From assembly GCA_965209045.1 (NCBI GenBank), contig CBDBPW010000003.1, positions 1 to 64,000 on the forward strand: DNA of 64,000 nt. The letters are read 5' to 3'. The stretch is from JAJEFO01 sp965209045 (lineage in GTDB: Bacteria > Pseudomonadota > Alphaproteobacteria > Rhodobacterales > Rhodobacteraceae). Under the pieces are notes generated by a model. The model had not been told where the DNA came from and did no database searches. It was given only the letters and a program-made list of their open reading frames with translations. How positions within the stretch are numbered: position 1 is the stretch's first letter; each line of letters opens with the position of its first letter. The translations under genes were made by a program, and so were the position numbers. Below, piece by piece: positions 26,319 through 35,610 of the stretch.

Positions 26319-26360
26319 CTTGGCCGAGAAGCCGTCGCCTTCAGGCGACGGAGTGTTCAC
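26319..26360 (+). ncRNA. Right end of the TnpB element with omega-RNA hairpin
   Basis: Directly after the tnpB stop there is a perfect 8-bp stem CCGTCGCC (26332-26339) and GGCGACGG (26344-26351) with a TTCA loop, then AGTGTTCAC. This is the usual shape of IS605-type right ends, whose transcript forms the 3' part of the omega RNA. The guide would begin just after about 26360 (TCATCCTTAG...). A second small stem, GCGCAG/CTGCGC, near 25104-25119 could belong to the left end. Confidence 0.55.
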
Positions 26361-26864
26361 TCATCCTTAGTTCCCAAATTGTCCGAGACAAATGGGACAA
26401 TCGCATTCCGCCGAGACGGCGCAAAGCACTTGGGCAGCGCGCCTCTGGAATCCCGTGTCGGGCAAGAGCTGAACCGCATTGAATACCTCCCGCACGTCGT
26501 GTCTCGGGCAAGTGTGCTCGGCCTTGACAGGTTGTGCGCTTCCCGTGTGTCAACCATTGGATATGCGAGTCCGGAGTTTTGCCTCCTGGACGACTTCGAA
26601 CGATCCGTTCGGTGAAATCTGCTCCGGTTGTGGCTGGCGCGAACGTCGGATCACACTCTCTCCAGTTGCATCCGTTGTGGTGACGTGGGTCCGCTAGCTG
26701 CGGAAAGCTGACCTCAGACTACGCGCCGCCAACGGCCGCGACCTGGACAATATGTGCATTCGCTTCAAAATGCACGAATGTCCCGCATCAGACGCAACCC
26801 CCCCCCATGCCGTGATATCGGGCTGCGACGCGATTGCCGCCTATGGCCGGCCTTGTCGCAGACC
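26361..26864. other. Intergenic region downstream of the TnpB element
   Basis: No supported gene. It separates the TnpB element (plus) from the 3' end of the catabolic operon (minus). A short inverted repeat GTGCATT/AATGCAC at 26754-26775 could act as a weak terminator for the minus operon but has no T-run. Confidence 0.45.
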
Positions 26865-27635
26865 TTAGTCCAAGAGTTCCAACCTGGCCTCGAGTGCCAC
26901 ATGATCAGACACGAAATCGCCGTTCTTGCCGTCCAGTGCCAGCCCAAGCAGTTGCACTTTGAACCGGTCCGTTGCGAAGATGAAATCGATCCACCGGACT
27001 GACGTCGCGTCGCCCATAAAGTGAGGGCTGGTGTCGGGAAAGGTATTGCGGTTGCGGCGCAGGTCAGTGCCCGCGAACACGTCGCGCAGCCCGAGCGCAC
27101 TTTCGGTGATGCCGGCAATTGGCGGAGACTCGGGCGTCGCATTGAAGTCGCCGACCAGAAGGATTGCGTCGGTCTGCCAGTGCTCGGCTGCAGTAGTCAG
27201 ATGACCGATGATCGTTTTGCACTGGGCAAATCGTTCGCGATGTTGCTCGTGGCGAAATGCAAGGTGCGTGTTGGCGACCAGCATCCTTTGCCCGTGATAG
27301 TCCAATGCGGTGATCTGCAGCCTTCTTAGCCCGTCGCCTTCGGCCGGCGGCAACATGAAGCTGTCGAATGACAGCAAGGGCAGGCGTGACAGCGTGGCGA
27401 GCCCTTCTTCCCTCTCCTCCCACTGGTATTGCGAGGAGTAAAGGCGCGTCATGTCCGGTACCTGCGTGCACAAAAGATCCGATTGCGGGCGACCGGTGGG
27501 TGCGACTGGAGACACCTCCTGAAGGCACACGATTTCCGGCTGGGCATGGGACAAGTATCCGTCCAGCCGCCGCATTCGGTCGCGGAAGTCCCAGTTCAGG
27601 TTCCACAGGTTCAGCGAGAAGATGTTGAATGCCAT
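26865..27635 (-). CDS. Endonuclease/exonuclease/phosphatase (EEP) family hydrolase
   Basis: A 256-residue protein with the EEP metal-dependent hydrolase motifs in order: SLNLWN (Asn), EIVCLQEVSP (Glu), NTHLAF, LVGDFNATPES (Asp/Asn) and SDHVALEARLEL (Asp-His) at the C-terminus, plus RWIDFIFA. Family members cleave phosphodiester or phosphomonoester bonds in nucleic acids, inositol phosphates or sphingomyelin; without a signal peptide this one is cytoplasmic. It is the last gene of the minus-strand cluster after two CehA/McbA proteins, which suggests a role in breaking down an imported phosphate ester rather than DNA repair. The substrate is unknown. Confidence 0.85.
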   Translation of the reverse strand: MAFNIFSLNLWNLNWDFRDRMRRLDGYLSHAQPEIVCLQEVSPVAPTGRPQSDLLCTQVPDMTRLYSSQYQWEEREEGLATLSRLPLLSFDSFMLPPAEGDGLRRLQITALDYHGQRMLVANTHLAFRHEQHRERFAQCKTIIGHLTTAAEHWQTDAILLVGDFNATPESPPIAGITESALGLRDVFAGTDLRRNRNTFPDTSPHFMGDATSVRWIDFIFATDRFKVQLLGLALDGKNGDFVSDHVALEARLELLD

Positions 27636-27693
27636 GCTGCTTTGTTCCTAGCCTCTTTCCCGGTGGACTTGAGGCTGCGCGCCGAGGGCGGGT

Positions 27694-29139
27694 TCACTTC
27701 GGAGATTCGAAATAGACCGGGTTTGACAATGTGCGTCGAATGGGAGGCGCGTCCGTCAACGATTGTTGGGCACGGGGAAGCTCGATCCTGTTTTCGCACC
27801 AGTCCATCAGATCCTTGATCGCCTTCGCCCGGTTCGCGTCAGCAAGGATCTCGGCGCGCAGGAACCTGCCGGGCATCGGCAAACGCATGGTTTCCTTCCA
27901 GGCATCGCCTGGAATGAGCTTTTCGGAGACCGGGCCTGCCTCGCCGACCCAAACCAGACGATCGCCAGACGCGCCCGTCACCTCGACCTCGAGGGTGATG
28001 TCATCGCTGCCCGTCACCGTGCTCCCCATCGGCTGGCCATTTGCGGTGAAGGCAAGGTGCGGGCCGTTCGGAGACTCGGTGACATATCCATGACCACTCC
28101 TTAGCGCCTCGACGACCGCAGGGGCGTCCAGGCAAGGCAGCCAAAGCACGGTTGTCGGCTTGCCCAGCCCGACTGGACCTGGACGTTCCTGTTCTGCCGG
28201 CTGATGGTAATCGCTGCCACCGATCAGGGATACCCGTCGACCATCAGCCAGGAACCGATCGTACTTGGCCAAGACTCCGTCGTTGCCGGTTAGCCAGTGG
28301 CCGTGAAACACCTCCATGCAATCCATGTCGGGGTAGTCGTAGTCCCACGGGAGCGGTTCCTTGTCGTGGTTTATCGAGAGAATGGCGCCCTGCCGCCTCA
28401 CTTCGCGCACCAGAGCATCCAGATCGCCGCCATTGCCGAGTCGGAAGTCGACCCACTCGTTGAGGCCGAAGACATTTGCGTGGCCGCGGTAGGTAGTGAC
28501 CTCCATTCCCGGTATGAAGACCAGGTCTTCAGAACTCCGGGGGCCGAAATACCGCCACTGTGACGTCGTGTTGTGGTCGGTGACCGCAAGGAAATCCAGA
28601 CCCGCAAGGCGCGCGCTTTCGGCCAGCAATTCCGGCCCGCCGCGGGCGTCGCTGTGATGCGTGTGGCAATGCAGGTCACCGCGATACCAACCCGGGTGTT
28701 CAACCCGTGGTGTGGCCGGTTTCGGCATCGCAGTCACGCCACGCGGGGCTGCGTCGGCCATCAGCGTCAGGCGCACCGCCACGCCGCTGTCGGGCACGCG
28801 GTGCATCCCAAGCAACAGCTTCCAGGAGCCCGGGGGCATCCATCCAGCGTAGTATCCGGGCGTTGCCGCATCGGTGGCGACAAAGAACTCGTTGCGGGCG
28901 CTTCCGCTCCAGCCGCGAAATCCGGATCTGGTCGGATAGTCCGTGGCCCGGCTGTCCATGATCCCGATGTCGAGGGCGCAGTCTTCGGCCTTTGCGTATT
29001 CGAAACCGACATCGAGCCGTGTCATGCCCGAAGGAAGCTGAAACGGGATTTCCAGGAATGGCGTTCGGGCCTTGTCCGCCGGAGTGACGGTCAGGTTGAT
29101 CTCGGAAACTTGCCCTGGTGCAAGGACGGGTGAGGCCAT
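27694..29139 (-). CDS. CehA/McbA-family metallohydrolase (PHP fold), first of two
   Basis: 481 residues from the ATG at 29137-29139 (complement); GGAGCGG lies about 10 bases before it. A TTG 23 codons upstream, just after the previous gene, is an alternative. A beta-rich N-terminal domain (residues about 15-150) precedes the PHP domain: YRGDLHCHTHHSD, LAVTDHNTTSQW, GMEVTTYRGHANVFGL, SINHDKEPLPWDYDYP and LIGGSDYHQP, which together supply the metal-binding His/Asp/Glu set. CehA and McbA hydrolyse carbamate pesticides, but most family members have no known substrate and some neighbours are phosphoesterases. It lies in the ABC-transporter cluster and is a paralogue of the next gene, sharing order but not close sequence. 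Confidence 0.87.
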   Translation of the reverse strand: MASPVLAPGQVSEINLTVTPADKARTPFLEIPFQLPSGMTRLDVGFEYAKAEDCALDIGIMDSRATDYPTRSGFRGWSGSARNEFFVATDAATPGYYAGWMPPGSWKLLLGMHRVPDSGVAVRLTLMADAAPRGVTAMPKPATPRVEHPGWYRGDLHCHTHHSDARGGPELLAESARLAGLDFLAVTDHNTTSQWRYFGPRSSEDLVFIPGMEVTTYRGHANVFGLNEWVDFRLGNGGDLDALVREVRRQGAILSINHDKEPLPWDYDYPDMDCMEVFHGHWLTGNDGVLAKYDRFLADGRRVSLIGGSDYHQPAEQERPGPVGLGKPTTVLWLPCLDAPAVVEALRSGHGYVTESPNGPHLAFTANGQPMGSTVTGSDDITLEVEVTGASGDRLVWVGEAGPVSEKLIPGDAWKETMRLPMPGRFLRAEILADANRAKAIKDLMDWCENRIELPRAQQSLTDAPPIRRTLSNPVYFESPK

Positions 29140-29211
29140 GATTCTAGCCCGCTCCACGTCTGGTCGCGAAACGGTCAGTGGCGTGCCACATTCTGCCCAG
29201 CCTTCCAATGA

Positions 29212-30603
29212 TCAGTGCCAGGGTTCGCCCTCCTCTCCCACAAAGACAGGGTTCGTCACGCCGTGGAGCCCTTCGGCACGATCGCGCAGTTCCAAGGCAA
29301 ACCAGCTTCCCGGCTCCGCCTCTGTATCAACGGTTGCTTGCAGGCCTTGTCCTGCATGCCAGCGCTGGACCTCCTTGCCTCGCCGGATCAACCTCAGGCT
29401 GAGGTCAGTCAGATCGTGGCCGGCCCTGCCACCTTGACAACCACAGGTTAGTCGCACCGGCCCGTGTGCGACGAGATCGCCCATTTCCGCTGTGCCGCCG
29501 CTAGCGGTCGCCGCACGCAACGTCAGGTCCGGACCGCTAGTGACATAGCTCCGGCCGCGCCTAAGGGCGGTCAATATCGCTTCGGGCGCATTGTCATCGG
29601 CAAGGACCCGGTTGGCGGCAAACCGGTTATTCGCAGGGGCCGGCCGGTGGGTGTCGGTGCCTGCAGTCGCCACCATCCTGTAGCCGGCGTTCAGCCAATG
29701 ATAGAACATCTGGACCGCGCCTTCGTTTTGGCCGCGCTCCGCCCAAGCCCGGTTCCAGACTTCGACATGGCGCGCAGGTCCCGGGAGCATGTCCGAAAAC
29801 GCCCAGCGGCAGCCTGTGCAAAACGGATGCCCCTCGCTCCTAGGATGAGCAATCACGAACAGGCCGCCACGATCCAGCACGGCCCGAGCTACATCGCTCA
29901 TCGTGGTGCCGTCCTTGACCCGCCAGTCGATCCAGCCTTCAAGACCCAGCACCAAGGCGTGACCGTTGAATGTTGTGAGTTCCACGCCATCGATCACGGT
30001 GATCCCGTTCCCGGCCAAGCGCCGGACATGCGGCACGGCCGAAACCGTGTTGTGATCGGTCACGGTCACGAAATCATACCCGCGCTGGCAGGCGATCTCG
30101 AGGTATTCTGCCGGGCTGAATTCGCCATCGGAATGAAATGTGTGACCGTGCAGATCGCCCGTATACCAACCGGCACCCTTCCGTTTCGGCGCGCACGGCG
30201 GACTGGGCATCGGGTCAACCGGTGGCGCCTTGCATTCTTCGGCATCGCAAGAAATCTCGATCCGGTAGGTGACATTGCCCGGCGGCAGGATGCGGTGCAC
30301 GTCGACTTCCACGACCCATTCACCAGCCTCGATCTCGCCGGGCAGATATCCAGGAGAGGCCCAGCTTCGTGAAATCACCGGGCTCTGGTCGGCATTGTTG
30401 TGCCGAGTTCCCCGAGCACCATCGGGACCATAGACCGAGATGCTGAGCTGATGCGCAATGTCGCCGACGCCGGGATGCCGGGGCGCAAAGGAGAAATCCA
30501 ATCGCAGCGTGCCGGTGTTTCCGGGCACGTCAAAGCTGTGCGGCACATGGCACGCCATGTGGTCAAGCGAGAGTCGTCCTTCAAATACCTGGTTCATGCG
30601 CAT
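29212..30603 (-). CDS. CehA/McbA-family metallohydrolase (PHP fold), second of two
   Basis: A 463-residue protein. The N-terminal domain starts MNQVFEGRLSLDHMACHVPHSFDVPG and includes a jelly-roll-like stretch to about residue 130. The PHP motifs follow: YTGDLHGHTFHSDGEF, VTVTDHNTVSAVPH, GVELTTFNGHALVLGLEGW, VIAHPRSEGHPFC and VATAGTDTHRP. All metal-ligand positions look present. A C-terminal beta domain (residues 340-450) follows. No signal peptide is seen. Two consecutive CehA/McbA genes suggest hydrolysis of two related esters or a heteromeric enzyme. The start at 30603 or two codons later cannot be resolved. Confidence 0.87.
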   Translation of the reverse strand: MRMNQVFEGRLSLDHMACHVPHSFDVPGNTGTLRLDFSFAPRHPGVGDIAHQLSISVYGPDGARGTRHNNADQSPVISRSWASPGYLPGEIEAGEWVVEVDVHRILPPGNVTYRIEISCDAEECKAPPVDPMPSPPCAPKRKGAGWYTGDLHGHTFHSDGEFSPAEYLEIACQRGYDFVTVTDHNTVSAVPHVRRLAGNGITVIDGVELTTFNGHALVLGLEGWIDWRVKDGTTMSDVARAVLDRGGLFVIAHPRSEGHPFCTGCRWAFSDMLPGPARHVEVWNRAWAERGQNEGAVQMFYHWLNAGYRMVATAGTDTHRPAPANNRFAANRVLADDNAPEAILTALRRGRSYVTSGPDLTLRAATASGGTAEMGDLVAHGPVRLTCGCQGGRAGHDLTDLSLRLIRRGKEVQRWHAGQGLQATVDTEAEPGSWFALELRDRAEGLHGVTNPVFVGEEGEPWH

Positions 30604-31366
30604 TCACATTGCCTTGCTGCCTGCTCCTGGTGCGCAGCCTTGCCATGCGCCCGAATTCCCGCCAAGGCAATTTCGACCCATTGGTGACAGTCGGTCAGGC
30701 GACCGTCCGCGTCTGGCTGGAGTGGCGGAAACGCGCTGGCACCAATCGATCGAAAACGCGTGACGGTCTGAAGACGCACAACCAGCCGTCAAGTCCGCGG
30801 AATTGGGCGGTTGTCCCTGCAGGGCCTCGACTGACGCCAATGGCGCGTGCAGCGCCGTTAGCAATGCCGCTTCCAACGGAATCGATGAAATGGGATGCCA
30901 GGGCGCACGATGGACCCGATTGGTCTCCGCCACCTCGACGTTGCCGCCGGCATGCATCTCTGTCGCGCGGTCCGAGATGTTCGAAGCCACGTTCAGGTCG
31001 TTGGTCACGAACAGGCAGGCAATGCCTCGCTGCTGCTGAAGATCTTGGAACAGGTTCAGGAGCCGCTCCTGAACCGAGACGTCCAGTGCCGAGGCAGGCC
31101 CGCTGAGGACGGGATGCGTGGCCCCGGCGCCAGGGTTCGCGCAATCCCGATCCCTTGGCACTGACCCCCGAAACGCGTCCCGCGCGGGACGAACACCGGC
31201 CCGTGGATGGAACAATCCGAATTCGACCAGGCTGTCCGGATACCTGTAATACGTCATTTCGACGTCCAGTCGTGTCACGTCACAGGGAAATCCGTCCGGG
31301 GCATGAGGATAGTGACTTTCCCCGGATGCCGGAGGGCGCCCCACAAGGTCCAGAGGCGAAGTGCGG
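30604..31366 (-). pseudogene. Chimeric pseudogene: CehA/McbA-like N-terminal scrap joined to an ABC ATPase scrap
   Basis: The open frame here is not a normal gene. One part (about 31190-31290) reads VTRLDVEMTYYRYPDSLVEFGLFHPR, which resembles the N-terminal domain of CehA/McbA proteins (compare MTRLDVGFEYAKAEDCALDIGI in the first one). The next part (about 30860-31090) reads SGPASALDVSVQERLLNLFQDL, then FVTNDLNVASNISDRATEMHAGG, closely following the ADEPVSALDVSVQAQVLNLLRDLQ...ISHDLNVVASLAHRVAVMYAGR end of the neighbouring ABC ATPase. Walker A, the signature motif and the PHP domain are all absent. It is best explained by recombination and decay between neighbouring genes. Confidence 0.6.
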
Positions 31367-33454
31367 CTATGGGTTGGGCCCGGGGCGGCTCTCTGGAGGG
31401 TTTTCATTGCGTAGTCCGTGCAGGACAAGGGAATCGGCGTGATGGCAGGCCACCCAATGCCCTCTCAGGTTGCGCATTTCAGGCACTTCACGCGTGCAAG
31501 CGTCAGTCGCGTAAGCGCAGCGTTCGGCAAAGACGCAGCCCCGTGGAAGGCTCGAGGGATCCGGCGGATCGCCGGGCAGACGCAAGTGACTGTCCTGATC
31601 GGCTCGGCCTGGCGTCAGCACTGCGCTCAGGAGCGCCTCGGAGTAGGGGTGGCGCGGGGAGTCCAGAATCTCGTCCGTATCCGCCAGTTCGACAATCCGG
31701 CCAGCATACATCACCGCTACCCTGTGAGCGAGGCTCGCGACCACGTTCAAGTCATGCGAGATGAAGATGTAGCTCAACCCGAGACTGGACTGAAGGTCGC
31801 GCAGCAGGTTCAACACCTGCGCCTGAACCGACACGTCAAGCGCGGAAACCGGCTCATCCGCAATGATGACCTTCGGGTCAGGGGCAAGCGCTCGTGCCAC
31901 GCCAATCCGCTGACGCTGCCCTCCGGAAAACGCATGGGGGTAACGGCCTGACATCTCCGGGTCCAGCCCCACCAGGCGGAAGAGTTCGTGGACCTTCCTC
32001 ACCAGGTCCGGTTCGGGAGGTGGTCCGCCCGGGCGTTGCCGCAACGGCTCGGCCACAATGTCGAAGGCGGTCATGCGCGGGTTCAATGAGGAGAACGGAT
32101 CCTGGAACACCATCCGGATCGATTGCCGAACATTGCGCCATTCAGCGGCAGTAAGATCGGTGATGTTCCTGTCCAGCCCATCAGTCGCGAACATCACGCT
32201 GCCGCGCGTTGCCTCATGGAGGCCGACAATGGTCTGTCCCAGTGTGGTCTTTCCGGAGCCCGACTCGCCGACGATCGCCAGGGTTTCGCCCTGCCGCAGT
32301 TCAAGGGAGATGTCCTGCACAGCCTTGATCTCGCGCACCCGCTGCCCGAACAGGCCTTCTCGCTTCTCGAACGTCTTGCTGACAGAACGCAGGTCCAGAA
32401 TCCTCTCGCCGAATCGCTGCGACTCTCCCGTCTTGATCCTTTCGGGCCGTTCCGGTTGCAATGACAGGTCGAACATGGGCGCGGCGTCTCCGAAGGCATG
32501 GCAGCGAACATGTGCTCCGCCGGAACGCACAAGCTCGGGTCTTTGCACTTCACAGAGACCGGGCCTGGCAAATGCGCAGCGTGGTGCAAAGGCGCAACCT
32601 GCCGGACGCTCTTCCAAGGAAGGCACTGTTCCCTGGATCGTCGCCTGGCGGAATTGGCCGCGCCCTGGCAGTGACGCCAGGAGCGCCCGAGTGTAGGGGT
32701 GCCTCGGTGCCGTCAGCACGTCCGCTCTTGTGCCGTGTTCGACGACTTCGCCCAGGTACATCACCACCACTTCATCGGCCATGCGGGACACGACCCCCAG
32801 ATCATGTGTAATGAACAGGATCGACATCCCCTGGCTGTGTTGCAGTTCCTGCAGGAGATCGAGGATCACGGCCTGGGTCGTGACATCAAGCGCGGTTGTC
32901 GGTTCGTCGGCGATCAGAAGCGATGGGTGCGGACCCAGGGCCATCGCGATCATGACGCGCTGCTGCTGCCCGCCTGACAGTTCGAATGTGTACGCATCAA
33001 GGCGTTGCGCGGGATTGGGCATGCCGACGGCATGCAGGAGGTCGAGCGCGCGCTCGCGCGCCTGTTTCCTTGTCACATCCTGGTGTCGGCGGACCACTTC
33101 CATTATCTGGTTGCCGACCGTGTAGAAGCTTGACAATGCGGTGAGGGGCTCCTGGTAGATCAGCCCTATGCGTCCACCCCGAACGTCGCGCAGGATGGGA
33201 CTTTTCTCGGACGTTCCTGCCAGGTTCACGCCCTCGAACAGGACTTGTCCGCTATCGATGGTCGCGTTCGTGTCGAGAATCCTTAGAATGCTGCGCGCCG
33301 TCAACGACTTGCCGCAACCCGACTCTCCGACGATTGCGACCGTCTTTGCATGCGGCAGATCGAATCCGACATCCCGAAGCGCTACGTTTCGGCGGCGTCC
33401 ATCCCTGAATGAGACAGTCAGCCCCTGCAGCGAAAGGAGTGCGTCAGTTCGCAT
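31367..33454 (-). CDS. Peptide-type ABC transporter, fused tandem ATP-binding protein
   Basis: A 695-residue protein with two ABC ATPase halves, as in fused DppD-DppF proteins. The start is the ATG at 33452-33454 (complement), overlapping the permease stop by 11 bp. Half 1: GESGCGKS, ELSGGQQQR, LLIADEPTTALDV, FITHDLGVV. Half 2: GESGSGKTT, FSGGQRQR, VIIADEPVSALDV, FISHDLNVV. Each half ends in the oligopeptide-transporter C-terminal region with a cysteine cluster (CAFAPRCAFARPGLC and CVFAERCAYATDAC), which binds an iron-sulfur cluster in some family members. It energises import through the two permeases encoded directly upstream. The last codons (ENPPESRPGPNP) run into decayed DNA. Confidence 0.93.
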   Translation of the reverse strand: MRTDALLSLQGLTVSFRDGRRRNVALRDVGFDLPHAKTVAIVGESGCGKSLTARSILRILDTNATIDSGQVLFEGVNLAGTSEKSPILRDVRGGRIGLIYQEPLTALSSFYTVGNQIMEVVRRHQDVTRKQARERALDLLHAVGMPNPAQRLDAYTFELSGGQQQRVMIAMALGPHPSLLIADEPTTALDVTTQAVILDLLQELQHSQGMSILFITHDLGVVSRMADEVVVMYLGEVVEHGTRADVLTAPRHPYTRALLASLPGRGQFRQATIQGTVPSLEERPAGCAFAPRCAFARPGLCEVQRPELVRSGGAHVRCHAFGDAAPMFDLSLQPERPERIKTGESQRFGERILDLRSVSKTFEKREGLFGQRVREIKAVQDISLELRQGETLAIVGESGSGKTTLGQTIVGLHEATRGSVMFATDGLDRNITDLTAAEWRNVRQSIRMVFQDPFSSLNPRMTAFDIVAEPLRQRPGGPPPEPDLVRKVHELFRLVGLDPEMSGRYPHAFSGGQRQRIGVARALAPDPKVIIADEPVSALDVSVQAQVLNLLRDLQSSLGLSYIFISHDLNVVASLAHRVAVMYAGRIVELADTDEILDSPRHPYSEALLSAVLTPGRADQDSHLRLPGDPPDPSSLPRGCVFAERCAYATDACTREVPEMRNLRGHWVACHHADSLVLHGLRNENPPESRPGPNP

Positions 33455-34541
33455 AAGGGTCTGCCGCGTCTCGAAGCCCGTCGCCGAGGAAATTGAGCGA
33501 CAGGACGGCCACAACGACCGCCGCGCCCGGCAGGAACAGCCACGGAGCGGTGGCAATTGATCTCAGGTTTTGCGCCTCTTGCAGCAGCACGCCCCAACTG
33601 ACAACCGGCGGCCGCAGCCCAATTCCCAGGAAACTCAGCGACGTTTCCGCGATGATCATGCCTGGAATTGCCAGCGTTACCACCGCAATGATGTGCGACA
33701 GGAAGTTGGGCACCATGTGCCGCCGGATGATCCGTACCGGCCGGTTGCCGTCGAGGAGCGCCGCCTTGATGAAGTTCTCGTCCTTCAGCGCCATGAATCG
33801 CCCGCGCACCACCCGCGCAAGCCCGGTCCAGCCGATGATCGACAGGATCGCCGTGATGAAGAAATAGGTCCTGATCGGCGGCGTGGTGGGCGGAATGGCA
33901 GCGGCAAGCCCGATCCAGAGCGGGATGGAAGGCAGGGATTGCAGAAACTCGATCAACCGCTGGATCGCCAGATCGACAATGCCGCCGAAATAGCCCGAGA
34001 CGCCACCTATCGCGATGCCGAGGACGAGGCTGATTCCGACACCCACCAATCCAATCGTCATCGAGACGCGCGTCGCGTGGATCGTGCGGCTGAGAACGTC
34101 GCGTCCCAACCGGTCCGCCCCAAGGAAATACACCCGTTCGCCGGGGTCCTTCGGGCCGACGAAATGAAGATTCGCCGGGACGAGCCCCCAGAACCTGTAG
34201 CTGTCGCCGCGCACCAGGAAACCGAGCTCGATCACCCTTTCGGGGTCTTCCTCGAAGACTCGCTGGCCCGTGTTGTAGTCCGTCGTGGAACGCAGGCCGA
34301 ATACATGCGGCTGGATCCGTCGGCCGTCCGGGCCATCGAGGATCCAGCGCACGTTCTGGGGCGGCGCATAAACGTCCCTGGCCTGGTAAGTGTTCGGAGC
34401 ATGCGGTGCGAGGAATTCCACGAAAGCGGCCACCAGATAGATCAGAAGCGTCATGACGCCGCCGAAGATCCCCAGACGATGGCGCAGGAACCGGCGGATC
34501 ACGAGCTGAGAGTGACTCAGGTGCGCGGCGTATGTCATCAC
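33444..34541 (-). CDS. Peptide-type ABC transporter permease, DppC/OppC-like
   Basis: A 365-residue inner-membrane permease with about six helices and a large periplasmic insertion between helices 1 and 2 (residues 45-150, YQARDVYAPPQNVRW...GADRLGRDVLSR). That last motif is diagnostic for DppC/OppC. The ATPase-docking EAA loop is at VRGRFMALKDENFIKAALLDG. The C-terminus LSLNFLGDGLRDAADPYAN is also typical. The start is a GTG (34541) or the ATG three bases later, both overlapping the stop of the other permease; AGGAG lies upstream. Insertions in the periplasmic loop are larger than in E. coli DppC, as in many environmental homologues. Confidence 0.92.
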   Translation of the reverse strand: MMTYAAHLSHSQLVIRRFLRHRLGIFGGVMTLLIYLVAAFVEFLAPHAPNTYQARDVYAPPQNVRWILDGPDGRRIQPHVFGLRSTTDYNTGQRVFEEDPERVIELGFLVRGDSYRFWGLVPANLHFVGPKDPGERVYFLGADRLGRDVLSRTIHATRVSMTIGLVGVGISLVLGIAIGGVSGYFGGIVDLAIQRLIEFLQSLPSIPLWIGLAAAIPPTTPPIRTYFFITAILSIIGWTGLARVVRGRFMALKDENFIKAALLDGNRPVRIIRRHMVPNFLSHIIAVVTLAIPGMIIAETSLSFLGIGLRPPVVSWGVLLQEAQNLRSIATAPWLFLPGAAVVVAVLSLNFLGDGLRDAADPYAN

Positions 34542-35545
34542 ATCATCTCCTGGCTTGCCGCTTGGCGCCGGATCTTCGGATCAAGCAGCATCAGGAGCAG
34601 GTCCGAAACGAGCGTTCCAAGCACCGCCAGGAAGCTCAGGAACATGATCAGTGTCGATGCAAGGTAGAGGTCTTCTTCCTTCAATGCCTCGAGCAGCAAG
34701 GGGCCCGTTGTCTGAAGGCCGAGCACAACGGCCACAATGGTCTCGCCGGAGACGATCTTGACGAACAAGTCGTTCAGTTCCGACACGAACGGGTTCAGCG
34801 AATGGCGCACCGGATACTTGAGCAACAGGTGAGTCTCGCCAAGGCCCTTGGCGCGGGCCGTCAGGACGTACGGGCGATGCAGCTCGTCGAGCAGGTTGGC
34901 GCGGATCTTGCGGATGATTTCAGCGGTTCCGGCGGTGCCCAGCACGATCACCGGGATCCAGAGATGCGAAAGCAGGTCCGCGAACCGTGCCAGCGTCCAT
35001 GGCGCATTCACGTATTCCGGCGAGAACAGGCCGCCAACGCTCTGTCCGAAATAGCGGAACGAAATGTAAAGCAGGACCAGCGCCAGCAGGAAATTCGGAA
35101 TGGCCAGACCGATGAAGCCCAGGAAGGTGAAGACATAGTCGCCCAGCGAGTACTTTCGCACCGCCGCATAGATTCCGACCGGGATTGCCACGATCCAGAC
35201 GAAGAGCAACGTGACGACCGACAGGAGTGCCGTCAGGCCCAGACGCTGGCCGATCAGTTCGGAGACGGGCAGGTCCCAGCCGAACGAGTAGCCGAAGTCC
35301 CCGCGAAGCAGGATGTTGCGGACCCATACGAAATACTGCTCTACGGCGCTTCGGTCCAATCCGTAGTTGCGGCGCAGGTCCTCGATTTCATGAGGCTCCA
35401 GGTTCTCGCCATACTGGTTGGCCTCCTGCACCAGCCTGTCGACGAAATCTCCCGGCGGCAGGATGATGATGAAGAATGAAATGACGGAAATCGCAACGAC
35501 GGTAAGCAGCATCAGGACAAGACGGCGAGCTAGAAAGCGGGCCAC
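34538..35545 (-). CDS. Peptide-type ABC transporter permease, DppB/OppB-like
   Basis: 335 residues from a GTG at 35543-35545 (complement), chosen because GAGGAG lies seven bases upstream and the first helix (FLARRLVLMLLTVVAISVISFFII) follows directly. A large periplasmic segment contains NYGLDRSAVEQYFVWVRNILLRGDFGYSF, a family hallmark. The EAA loop is at RKIRANLLDELHRPYVLTARAKGLGE. It ends overlapping the next permease by 4 bp. It forms a heterodimeric channel with the DppC-like protein. The distance to the binding-protein gene is 65 bp. Confidence 0.92.
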   Translation of the reverse strand: MARFLARRLVLMLLTVVAISVISFFIIILPPGDFVDRLVQEANQYGENLEPHEIEDLRRNYGLDRSAVEQYFVWVRNILLRGDFGYSFGWDLPVSELIGQRLGLTALLSVVTLLFVWIVAIPVGIYAAVRKYSLGDYVFTFLGFIGLAIPNFLLALVLLYISFRYFGQSVGGLFSPEYVNAPWTLARFADLLSHLWIPVIVLGTAGTAEIIRKIRANLLDELHRPYVLTARAKGLGETHLLLKYPVRHSLNPFVSELNDLFVKIVSGETIVAVVLGLQTTGPLLLEALKEEDLYLASTLIMFLSFLAVLGTLVSDLLLMLLDPKIRRQAASQEMM

Positions 35546-35610
35546 GTTCTGTCTCCTCGGCAGCTTGGCGGAAAGGGCGCGTGCGCCCTTTCCCATGTCG
35601 TGCCCGCAGC

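Noticed and set aside
26754..26775. Inverted repeat GTGCATT/AATGCAC as terminator of the catabolic operon
   Set aside because: The stem is only 7 bp, AT-rich and not followed by a T-run on the relevant strand; kept only as a remark.
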